Translations under genes and position numbers: made by a program
Shown here: piece after piece, positions 1-6,048 of the stretch
How positions within the stretch are numbered: position 1 is the first letter of the stretch
Layout: every line of letters begins with the position of its first letter
The notes under the pieces: model-generated
What the model was told of the DNA's origin: nothing
Database searches by the model: none
The model's input: the letters and a program-made list of their open reading frames with translations, nothing else
Assembly: GCA_014730285.1 (NCBI GenBank)
Contig: WJIM01000124.1
Location: 1 to 8,434 of the forward strand
Source: Candidatus Zixiibacteriota bacterium
GTDB lineage: Bacteria > Zixibacteria > MSB-5A5 > JAABVY01
Length of the DNA: 8,434 nucleotides
Reading direction: 5' to 3'

Positions 1-820
1 CGTGAGAGACATTGCCGATTAGCTCACGCCTGAGATCATCGGTACGTTTCATCTCCTCCATATTGCCGACAATAGTGTCGGCCATCTGATTGAATGCCAT
101 AGACAGCTGCCCGAAATCATCATCCGATTTCTCCGGCAGTCTCATGCTGTAGTCGCCTTCCTTGAAGGACACCACACCATTTTTGACTCTTCGCAGCCGA
201 CGGGTCATGAAGAAGAACAGAACCAGGCCGATTATGGCTGTAAAGACGAGAGAGATCAGAAGCCCCTTAGCAGCGGTCGACATCAAAAAGCCTTCTCTGA
301 TTTCGTCCGAAGCCTCATCATACTGCTCGCCCCCCAGAATCACATAGATATAACCTTCGTCATCGCCGGTAAGCTTTATAGGCGCGGCAGAGAACGGCTT
401 TTGCCGATTTAGATTGCGCGGGTCATCTCCCTGAATCGGGGTGGTTTCGTCACTTTCGATGAATTCATGAATAGGCTCGAGCGCAACAGCTTCCCGCTGC
501 ACTTTTTTCTCGGGGGTTGCGAAGAAAGCCATAACCGAACCGGTTGAATCCAGAAGATAAATCTCGATATGCGGATTCATTACCATCAGGTAATGCATCA
601 TATGCTTGATCCCTTCCATATCAAGGCTGTCCCCGATAAACGGCTCGAATTCGAGAGCAATCGCATCCGCCAGATCGGTATTCATCCTCTGATCAGCCTC
701 CTTGACGAAACTGATCGACGATTGCACCGAGATCAGCATATGTATTCCCGCCATTATCAGAAGCAGTATCAGAAATACTGCCGACAGCCGAGCATAAAAA
801 CTGGAAAAAAGCTTTTTCAC
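1..820 (-). CDS. Two-component sensor histidine kinase, HAMP-containing, N-terminal part (runs off the window)
   Basis: Membrane sensor that would autophosphorylate on histidine and pass the phosphate to the response regulator encoded just upstream of it. I read 273 codons. A first membrane segment lies at about residues 12-31. An extracytoplasmic sensor region follows at about 32-183, with no family that I recognise. The second membrane segment is at about 184-206, then a HAMP linker from about 206 to 258 (containing DDFGQLSMAFNQMAD), then the start of the H-box, RRELIGNVSH. The last complete codon in the window is the predicted phospho-acceptor His273, so the dimerisation remainder and ATPase domain lie outside. 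The start is GTG at 820-818, which overlaps the regulator's TGA (819-817) as GTGA; this fixes the start and implies translational coupling. A purine-rich stretch (GAGAGAGGAAATAGAGAG) precedes it. The ligand sensed cannot be told from the sequence. Confidence 0.93.
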   Translation of the reverse strand, partial: MKKLFSSFYARLSAVFLILLLIMAGIHMLISVQSSISFVKEADQRMNTDLADAIALEFEPFIGDSLDMEGIKHMMHYLMVMNPHIEIYLLDSTGSVMAFFATPEKKVQREAVALEPIHEFIESDETTPIQGDDPRNLNRQKPFSAAPIKLTGDDEGYIYVILGGEQYDEASDEIREGFLMSTAAKGLLISLVFTAIIGLVLFFFMTRRLRRVKNGVVSFKEGDYSMRLPEKSDDDFGQLSMAFNQMADTIVGNMEEMKRTDDLRRELIGNVSH

Positions 821-1554
821 CTCTCTATTTCCTCTCTCTCCGCAAACCTGTATCCAAAACCCCAGACAGTTTTAATAAAGCGCGGATTGGCCGGATCATT
901 CTCGATCTTCGAGCGTAGCCTGTTGATATGGGAGTTTACCGTATGATCGTAGCCGCTGAACTGATAGCCCCAGATATTGGTCAGAAGATCCTCACGGCTG
1001 TATGCGCGTCCCGGATGACGGGCGAAAAGCTTAAGCAGATCGAATTCCTTGCTGGTCAACTCGATTGACTGATCCCCCAGAGTCACTTTGCGTTTTCCCA
1101 GGTCAAGCTCCAGATTATCGAAGCTCAGTTTTTCCTTTTCATCTTCAGCGGCGATCTCGGACAATGCGTCCGTTCTTCTGAAGATAGCCTTTACCCTGGC
1201 GATTAGCTCACGTATACTGAAAGGTTTGGTAAGATAATCATCTGCCCCCAGCTCCAGGCCCAGCACGCGATCCATCTCCTCTGCCTTTGAAGTAAGCATC
1301 AGAACCGGTATATATCGTTTTTGCTCACGAAGCCGTCGGCAGATATCCAGGCCGTCAAGATCGGGCAGCATCAAATCGAGTATGACAAGATCATACTCTT
1401 CGCCCAATGCTATATCGAGCCCATCCTGACCGTTGTTACAATGATAGGTCTCATAATTAATGTCTTTTAAGTGCAGCTTCAAAAGATCAGCTATCTCCTT
1501 ATCATCCTCGATTATAAGGATATTCTTCCTTTTTTTCTCGCAATTGTTATTCAC
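817..1554 (-). CDS. OmpR/PhoB-family response regulator
   Basis: DNA-binding response regulator, the partner of the kinase that overlaps its 3' end. With the GTG start at 1554 it has 245 residues, typical for the family. The receiver domain spans about residues 11-124. It has the acidic cluster E16-D17-D18, phospho-acceptor D60 in VILDLMLPDLDG, T88 and K110 in the YLTKPF motif, so all key residues are present. A winged-helix DNA-binding domain follows at about 145-239, with the usual TSKEFDLL, HTVNSHINRLRSKIE and VWGFGYRF signatures. The frame stays open to a TTG at 1566 (four codons more), but only the GTG has a GGGA sequence (1559-1562) four bases ahead, so I prefer GTG. No ATG is available near the N-terminus. 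It lies divergent to the exported-protein gene at 1855. Autoregulation is plausible, but the regulon is unknown. Confidence 0.95.
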   Translation of the reverse strand: MNNNCEKKRKNILIIEDDKEIADLLKLHLKDINYETYHCNNGQDGLDIALGEEYDLVILDLMLPDLDGLDICRRLREQKRYIPVLMLTSKAEEMDRVLGLELGADDYLTKPFSIRELIARVKAIFRRTDALSEIAAEDEKEKLSFDNLELDLGKRKVTLGDQSIELTSKEFDLLKLFARHPGRAYSREDLLTNIWGYQFSGYDHTVNSHINRLRSKIENDPANPRFIKTVWGFGYRFAEREEIER

Positions 1555-1581
1555 TTTGTCCCGCAATCACTTTGACAATAA

Positions 1582-1608
1582 TTCTGCCTTTATTCGATAA
1601 AGGCGGAA
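1582..1608. promoter_or_regulatory. Perfect-core palindrome/hairpin just upstream of the response regulator
   Basis: The core GCCTTTAT-TCG-ATAAAGGC (1586-1604) is a perfect 8-base inverted repeat with a 3-base loop. The flanks extend pairing to 12 positions, including one G-T pair. It sits 28 bases upstream of the chosen GTG start. Neither strand shows a T-run directly after it, so it does not look like an intrinsic terminator. It could be an operator half-site pair or a leader-RNA hairpin; the sequence alone does not decide. Confidence 0.5.
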
Positions 1609-1639
1609 AAATATACTTCCGGATGCATTCCAATCGGTG

Positions 1640-1669
1640 TTATTACTAAAACTCTACTAAACTGGTCAA
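1640..1669 (-). promoter_or_regulatory. Weak candidate promoter for the two-component operon
   Basis: On the minus strand, TTGACC (1669-1664) is one base off the classical -35 hexamer. An 18-base spacer leads to TAATAA (1645-1640), a poor -10 match. This would give a leader of roughly 80 bases that includes the palindrome at 1582-1608. Promoter consensus in this lineage may differ, so this is only a candidate. Confidence 0.2.
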
Positions 1670-1790
1670 TGTTCCATTCAAATTGCTATACTCAATAATT
1701 CCGCGGCTGGATGAAGCACTAAAAAAATGATTTTTAATGTATTATTTGGCGTACTGAAGCATACCAATACTTAAGAGGCGATTGCTTAAA

Positions 1791-1818
1791 TTATCTATTC
1801 TTAGAAGCAGATTATACT
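1791..1818 (+). promoter_or_regulatory. Weak candidate promoter for the exported protein gene at 1855
   Basis: TATACT (1813-1818) matches five of six bases of the -10 consensus and lies 36 bases before the ATG. The -35 candidate TTATCT (1791-1796) with a 16-base spacer is poor. Apart from this, the minus-strand candidate and the palindrome, the AT-rich 1555-1854 divergent spacer holds no gene or RNA that I can recognise. Confidence 0.2.
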
Positions 1819-1842
1819 TCGAATTACTTTTTAAAATCCATT

Positions 1843-1849
1843 GGAGGAG
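1843..1849 (+). promoter_or_regulatory. Strong Shine-Dalgarno site for the gene at 1855
   Basis: GGAGGAG ends five bases before the ATG. It is the strongest ribosome binding site in the window, fixes the start of this gene, and suggests a well-translated product. Confidence 0.8.
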
Positions 1850-1854
1850 AAGAA

Positions 1855-2919
1855 ATGAGAAAATTGATTTTGTTTTTGACGGTATTGACCTTCGCTGTCT
1901 TTGGGGCACAAAATCTGTTTGCTGCCGAGTGCGTTGAGGTTGAGGTCGAACTAACTCCGGAAGTCGTTGCGGGGGAAACGATTGAGGGTTATTTTGAATT
2001 AACCAACTGCGGTGATGATGCGGCTGTTATAACGCTGGCATTAACGATTGAACTTTTTAACGGCCAGACCATTGAACTCCCGGGCTTCCCCGTCGAAATG
2101 GGTGCCGGTGAGACAATTGCACGCGACTTCAGCTTTATCGCTCCGCCGCCTTTCGCCGGCAATACCTTCGGACTTTGCATAACGGCCACCTCAGGTGACG
2201 CCGAAGCCAGTGATTGCGCCTCCACTACTATTCTTGAAGGCTCCTTGGCCTCAGGTGAAAAAGATAATTTCGGCATTGATCTTTCCATGAATACTGATGA
2301 TTGCGTAGAAACCGAATTTGAGCTTTCGGATACGGTTACCACAACGCCGGGCGATTTCTTTGCCGAGGGTTATTTCGAGCTGACAAATTGCGGTGATGAG
2401 GCCGCCACAGTCTGGCTCGAACTCTCTATCGAAAACCTGGATGTCGGTCCCATAAACGTACCGGTCGAGCTTGGCGCCGGAGAAACAGTCACACGCGAAC
2501 TGTACTTCCCGGTACCGCCGGCAGTGCCGGAAGGCGATTATACAATTTGCATTACTGCAACCGCCGGTGAGGCTATGTCTACCTCATGCGAGACAATTCA
2601 TGTCATAGCCTGGACTCCTCCGGAGGAGTCAGAGAACGATGGCGACCTGAGCATAAATAACTATCCCAATCCGTTTAACCCGGCAACAAATATCGCCTTT
2701 ACTCTTCCCGCCGAAACCACAGTTTCATTAAAGGTCTATAACATGCTCGGACAGCATGTGGAAACCCTTGTGAACGAAGAAGCTCTTTCGGCCGGGAAAC
2801 ATCAGGTTTCCTGGGATGGAACTAACCTGAGCGGAAACCAGGTTTCAAGCGGTGTCTACTTCTATCGCCTCGAAACCGAAAATACAGTTATTTCAAAGCA
2901 GATGATTCTGGTTAAATAG
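1855..2919 (+). CDS. Exported tandem Ig-like, cysteine-rich protein with T9SS type-A-like C-terminal sorting module
   Basis: A predicted secreted or surface protein of 354 residues; no enzymatic motif is visible. A signal peptide occupies about residues 1-24 (MRK, hydrophobic core, then LFAA before E25). There is no lipobox, because E25 precedes C26. Two similar beta-rich modules follow, at about 26-125 and 150-249. Each contains EGYFELTNCGD, a GAGET turn and a CITAT strand, and each carries four cysteines (26, 52, 108, 121 and 150, 179, 232, 245), which suggests disulfide-stabilised Ig/CARDB-like folds. After a short acidic linker, residues 268-354 form the C-terminal module: NYPNPFNPAT, VYNMLGQ, WDGTNLSGNQVSSGVYFYRL and a final KQMILVK. 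Such modules (T9SS type-A sorting or FlgD-like Ig) direct export and surface attachment in Bacteroidetes; in other FCB phyla the route is less certain. The next gene, 118 bases on, is also exported. A structural or adhesive role is inference. Confidence 0.88.
   Translation: MRKLILFLTVLTFAVFGAQNLFAAECVEVEVELTPEVVAGETIEGYFELTNCGDDAAVITLALTIELFNGQTIELPGFPVEMGAGETIARDFSFIAPPPFAGNTFGLCITATSGDAEASDCASTTILEGSLASGEKDNFGIDLSMNTDDCVETEFELSDTVTTTPGDFFAEGYFELTNCGDEAATVWLELSIENLDVGPINVPVELGAGETVTRELYFPVPPAVPEGDYTICITATAGEAMSTSCETIHVIAWTPPEESENDGDLSINNYPNPFNPATNIAFTLPAETTVSLKVYNMLGQHVETLVNEEALSAGKHQVSWDGTNLSGNQVSSGVYFYRLETENTVISKQMILVK
1930..2601 (+). repeat. Two intragenic copies of a four-cysteine module
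   Basis: Copy 1 spans 1930-2229 and copy 2 spans 2302-2601, encoding residues 26-125 and 150-249. Similarity is visible in the DNA as well as the protein: 1984-2025 and 2365-2406 encode EGYFELTNCGDDAA and EGYFELTNCGDEAA. The cysteine spacing is 26-56-13 in the first copy and 29-53-13 in the second, consistent with internal duplication followed by modest divergence. Confidence 0.8.
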
Positions 2920-2954
2920 AATATATCTAATCTATAGTATGGGTGTATAAAAAC

Positions 2955-3028
2955 TCTGTCTATTGCCGACAGAACGAAACGGGAGGTGGATTTCAATAAT
3001 TCATCTCCCCGTTTCACGTTAAACGGGA
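2955..3028 (+). promoter_or_regulatory. Intergenic block of three inverted repeats, two of them mutually exclusive, ahead of the FG-GAP gene
   Basis: Hairpin A pairs TCTGTC (2955-2960) with GACAGA (2968-2973). Hairpin B pairs 2976-2990 with 3000-3015, about 15 base pairs with two G-U pairs and one bulged C, around a 9-base loop. Hairpin C pairs CCCGTTT (3008-3014) with AAACGGG (3021-3027) around a 6-base loop. B and C use the same middle arm, so only one can form at a time. The 3' arm of C overlaps GGGA (3025-3028), the only Shine-Dalgarno candidate for the ATG at 3038. B could act as a weak terminator or mRNA-end stabiliser for the upstream gene, although no T-run follows it directly. A B/C switch that controls access to the ribosome site is the alternative. 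Confidence 0.5.
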
Positions 3029-3037
3029 TTTTGTAAT

Positions 3038-4885
3038 ATGCGCATTATATCATTCACCTTTTCTCTGATCCTATTATTTGCAAATGCCTATGGCTATGAA
3101 TATCCAGGCACTGTTGACGGCGAGACTCTCGGCGATCAATACGGTGAGGCTGTTTGCGCTGTTGACTTCAATGATGACGGTTATGATGACCTTGTCGTTT
3201 CGGCGCCTGCCGCCGATTATAACGGCTCCTCATCAGGCAAGGTATATATCTATTACGGCGGCCCTTCTGCCGACACCTTCCCGGATCTGGAAATTGTCGG
3301 ACCGGCAAGCTCTTTTTTCGGCAAAGCGCTGTCGTCAGCGGGCGATTTCAACAATGACGGCTCAGAGGATTTACTCATTGGTGCGCCTTTTTACGATATC
3401 CCGGAGACCAGTGCCGGTGCTGCATATTTATATTTCGGCGGCTCAAATCCCGATACGATTCCAGACCTGGAATTCAACGGCGAAAACGGCAGTGATTATT
3501 TTGGAATCGCAGTTGCCCATGCGGGCGATTTCAACAATGATAGCTATGACGATATAGTAATCGGCGCTTACCGCGCAGACTGGGGCTCGTTTTCAAATTC
3601 AGGCAAAGCCTATATCTTCTACGGCGGTCTTTCACCCGATAATTCAGTCGACAAAATCCTTGTCGGCGAGGCCGACGGGGAACGGTTCGGATTCTCACTT
3701 ACTGGATGCGATTTCAATGGTGACAATACAGGTGATATCATAGTCGGCGCTTATAGTTATGATAATAGCCTGATAAACCGGGGAAGGATGTACTTTTTCC
3801 AGGGATCGAGTTCCCCTGATTCATTGTGGGATCTTACTATCGAGGGCCCTACTGACGGCGTTAAATTCGGATGGAATCTGGCAGCCGGAAATATAAACGG
3901 CGACAGCTTTGATGACATTATATTGGGCACAGACACCTATACGGTTGATACATTCTCCGCAGGCAAAGTATATGTATTTTACGGCAATTCCACGCCGGGT
4001 GCCGGAATTGACGATAGCTACAGCCGGGAACAACAGGCCAACGATTTTTTGGGATTTGATGTGTCTCGCGGCCTTGATATCGACAATGACGGAAATGACG
4101 ATTTTATGGCCGGAATGCCGGGCAGCGATGACCTAACTGTTGAGGGCGGAGGCGCGATAATTTTAAAGGGCGGCGGAAGCATATCCCCGGATACCACTGT
4201 CAATGGAAGCAATGAGTCCGAGGAGATGGGCTCGGCGGTTGGAATCTGGCAGGGTTATAATAACAACAATACATTTATAATGATTGCGGGAGCTCCCGCA
4301 TACGACGAATTTCGCGGCAGAATCTATTTATATAAGACCGAATCCGCCTCGGCTAATCAGCCGCCTGACCTTCAATCGATCGGAAACAAATTCGGTTTAA
4401 CGGAAAATCTTCTGGAGTTTGAGGTCTTCGCTGACGATCCCGACGGCGATTCTGTTGCCCTTTCGGCCGATAACCTTCCCTCGGGCGCAACATTTGACGA
4501 TCTGGGATATGACAGCGGCTCGGGTCAATACAAGGGCTTGTTCAGTTGGACACCCAATTCCAGTCAGGATGGCGCCTACAGCAATGTGCATTTCATTGCC
4601 TCAGACGGCGATCTGATCGACGATGAGTATATTGAAATCTATATAAGTTCCGATCCGTATATTTGCGGTGATGCTAACTTCGACCGGGCCGTAAATGTCT
4701 CTGATGCGGTCTGGGTAATCAACTATGTTTTCATTGGCGGCGATCCCCCGATTCCGCTCGCATCGGGCGAAGTCAATTGCGACGGCAGTGTTAATGTCTC
4801 TGATGCAGTCTGGATTATCAATTATGTTTTCATCGGCGGGAACGCTCCCTGCGACACCGATGATGACGGCCAGCCGGACTGCTGA
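3038..4885 (+). CDS. Exported FG-GAP (integrin-alpha-like) beta-propeller with Ig-like domain and C-terminal dockerin
   Basis: A predicted extracellular calcium-binding protein of 615 residues. The signal peptide is about 1-19 (ending AYG). Seven FG-GAP blades follow to about residue 433. Calcium-type loops sit at 43-51, 103-111, 164-172, 225-233, 285-293 and 347-355 (for example DFNDDGYDD, DFNNDGSED, DIDNDGNDD). The seventh, near 405-415 (GYNNNN), has lost most acidic residues. An Ig/cadherin-like domain covers about 440-537 (NQPPDL, DDPDGDSVAL, FSWTPNSSQDG). A dockerin-like pair of EF loops covers 543-605, with D545/N547/D549 and E578/N580/D582 plus conserved NVSDAVW and INYVFIGG. The end, DTDDDGQPDC, is another short acidic calcium-type motif. 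FG-GAP propellers mediate protein or ligand binding, and dockerins bind cohesins; no cohesin is seen here. The role (adhesion, surface assembly) is inference. The start has a weak GGGA site nine bases upstream that lies inside a potential hairpin. Confidence 0.93.
   Translation: MRIISFTFSLILLFANAYGYEYPGTVDGETLGDQYGEAVCAVDFNDDGYDDLVVSAPAADYNGSSSGKVYIYYGGPSADTFPDLEIVGPASSFFGKALSSAGDFNNDGSEDLLIGAPFYDIPETSAGAAYLYFGGSNPDTIPDLEFNGENGSDYFGIAVAHAGDFNNDSYDDIVIGAYRADWGSFSNSGKAYIFYGGLSPDNSVDKILVGEADGERFGFSLTGCDFNGDNTGDIIVGAYSYDNSLINRGRMYFFQGSSSPDSLWDLTIEGPTDGVKFGWNLAAGNINGDSFDDIILGTDTYTVDTFSAGKVYVFYGNSTPGAGIDDSYSREQQANDFLGFDVSRGLDIDNDGNDDFMAGMPGSDDLTVEGGGAIILKGGGSISPDTTVNGSNESEEMGSAVGIWQGYNNNNTFIMIAGAPAYDEFRGRIYLYKTESASANQPPDLQSIGNKFGLTENLLEFEVFADDPDGDSVALSADNLPSGATFDDLGYDSGSGQYKGLFSWTPNSSQDGAYSNVHFIASDGDLIDDEYIEIYISSDPYICGDANFDRAVNVSDAVWVINYVFIGGDPPIPLASGEVNCDGSVNVSDAVWIINYVFIGGNAPCDTDDDGQPDC
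4691..4839 (+). repeat. Near-identical 50-base direct repeat encoding the two dockerin halves
   Basis: 4691-4740 and 4790-4839 match at 44 of 50 bases by hand alignment, in the same reading frame and 99 bases (33 codons) apart. Four of the six differences are silent or conservative (NVSDAVWVINYVFIGG versus NVSDAVWIINYVFIGG). Dockerin halves are always homologous, but similarity this close in the DNA suggests recent duplication or gene conversion. Confidence 0.85.
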
Positions 4886-4919
4886 AGAAAATAAGCCTAT
4901 CGACTTGATTCCATCGAAT

Positions 4920-5957
4920 TCACAGACTTCTTTCGGTTTGCACCAAAAACTCCAGTGCTATGTCGATCCATTTAGAAAAATCCTCCGGGTAATCATGTCC
5001 ATGCTCGTCCAGAACAACCTGCTTATAATCCAGACCGGACCAATCAAATGCATCGGCCATCTCCTTTTGCTTTATCAGATAATAATCCCTCTCTCCGCCC
5101 AGTATGTAGGCCTTTACATCCCTGCTTTTTGCAGCTTCGATATTCTCCTCGGCAAACTCCTGAGGTTTTCCCGGACACACACCAAATACTCCGTTAACCG
5201 GTATAATATCATTTATTGCGAGATCGAAGGCCATCGATCCTCCTGCGGATATTCCGCCGATAACGATTTTTTCCGTATCGATGGAATAATCTTTAACAAT
5301 CTGTGCAGAGAGCTTCTTAATATCTTCACGAGCCCGAGGATCGGAAGTGCGCCATCCAAAGGTAATCAGATCCTGGTGCATATAAGACTGAAAAAATGCC
5401 ACAATAAATTCATTATCAAGTTTCTCCGATTTCCAGTTGCTTTTTGCCCGTTCAATCGAGCTTCCGCCCCCATGCAGAACTATAAGAAGCGGATATTTCT
5501 TTTTTGACGAATAGTCTACCGGAATTTGAATTTCCATTATGGTCTTTGACTTCTCCAATGCTTTTTTTCGCAGGCGAGCATCCTCCCCGACAATAGCAGT
5601 AAACCTCTCGAATCCCGCAAATGGTTCATACCTCTTCATGCGCGGTATTATAAAGTAGAAATATCCCTTTTTATGCCCGGCCTCAAATACATTCATGCAT
5701 TCCTCATATAGACCGGCCTTGCGGCAGAAAAGCGCATGCGATCTGGTCAGCTCGAAATCATCTTCCGGGAAAATGCCTTCAACTGACTTTATCAGATCGA
5801 TTGCCTCGCCATATTTCTCCAGATCATAGAGAGCATCAAGACTGTCCCGAACCTGAGCGTAGCTTTCAAATTCACTTTGGATATTTTGCCCAATCAGGTC
5901 GAATTGTGGTGTTAATGTCAGTGTTAGCATGATTGAAAGCAATAATAATTTTCTCAT
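4920..5957 (-). CDS. Putative exported alpha/beta hydrolase (esterase/depolymerase-like) with N-terminal helical region
   Basis: A probable serine hydrolase of 345 residues acting on an ester or related substrate outside the cytoplasm. The N-terminus is a signal-like hydrophobic stretch (about 3-17) without a clear cleavage site or lipobox. Residues about 28-115 are helical and TPR-like (YDLEKYGEAIDLIKSVEG, ALFCRKAGLYEECMNVFEAG). The alpha/beta-hydrolase core starts near 138. It has oxyanion motif HGGG (162-165), nucleophile Ser237 in GISAG, candidate acid Asp291 in GGERDYY, and candidate His319 or His321 in DEHGHDYP, so a full catalytic triad is available. The closest general match is to the polyhydroxybutyrate-depolymerase/feruloyl-esterase-like group, but the substrate is unknown. 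The ATG at 5957 follows GGAAGGGA (5962-5969 on the minus strand). It lies 91 bases downstream of the kinase-hydrolase gene on the same strand, so co-transcription is likely. It converges with the FG-GAP gene across 34 bases (4886-4919) in which I see no clear terminator. Confidence 0.87.
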   Translation of the reverse strand: MRKLLLLSIMLTLTLTPQFDLIGQNIQSEFESYAQVRDSLDALYDLEKYGEAIDLIKSVEGIFPEDDFELTRSHALFCRKAGLYEECMNVFEAGHKKGYFYFIIPRMKRYEPFAGFERFTAIVGEDARLRKKALEKSKTIMEIQIPVDYSSKKKYPLLIVLHGGGSSIERAKSNWKSEKLDNEFIVAFFQSYMHQDLITFGWRTSDPRAREDIKKLSAQIVKDYSIDTEKIVIGGISAGGSMAFDLAINDIIPVNGVFGVCPGKPQEFAEENIEAAKSRDVKAYILGGERDYYLIKQKEMADAFDWSGLDYKQVVLDEHGHDYPEDFSKWIDIALEFLVQTERSL

Positions 5958-6048
5958 ATGATCCCTTCCGGTATGAGCGGTTTTGGCCAGATAGATTACT
6001 ATTCAATACGCTGCAGTTTCAATTTTGTTCAAAAGCCTGTAGACCATT

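Noticed and set aside
569..946. Plus-strand open frame of 125 codons across the sensor-kinase/regulator junction
   Set aside because: Antisense to two well-supported overlapping genes, with no domain and no ribosome site.
1855..1932. Possible lipoprotein signal at the start of the cysteine-rich protein
   Set aside because: Cys26 follows Glu25, which does not fit the lipobox, so an ordinary signal peptide cut near residue 24 is more likely.
3000..3034. Hairpin plus ATTTTG as an intrinsic terminator between the two exported genes
   Set aside because: The T-run is only four bases, and the 3' arm overlaps the likely ribosome site of the next gene, so termination is not the best-supported reading, although partial attenuation remains possible.
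3078..3557. Plus-strand open frame of 159 codons inside the FG-GAP gene
   Set aside because: It is a shifted-frame reading of the repetitive FG-GAP blades; its short repeats simply reflect the repeated DNA.
3038..4885. Transfer of an integrin gene from a eukaryote
   Set aside because: FG-GAP propellers are common in bacteria, and the attached dockerin and DNA style fit the neighbouring genes, so no transfer needs to be invoked.
4886..4919. Bidirectional terminator between the convergent FG-GAP and hydrolase genes
   Set aside because: I found no stem of useful length with a flanking T-run in this 34-base gap.
4725..5507. Plus-strand open frame of 260 codons overlapping the end of the FG-GAP gene and much of the exported hydrolase
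   Set aside because: It runs out of frame through the dockerin and antisense to the hydrolase, both of which have clear conserved motifs; its own translation shows no recognisable domain.
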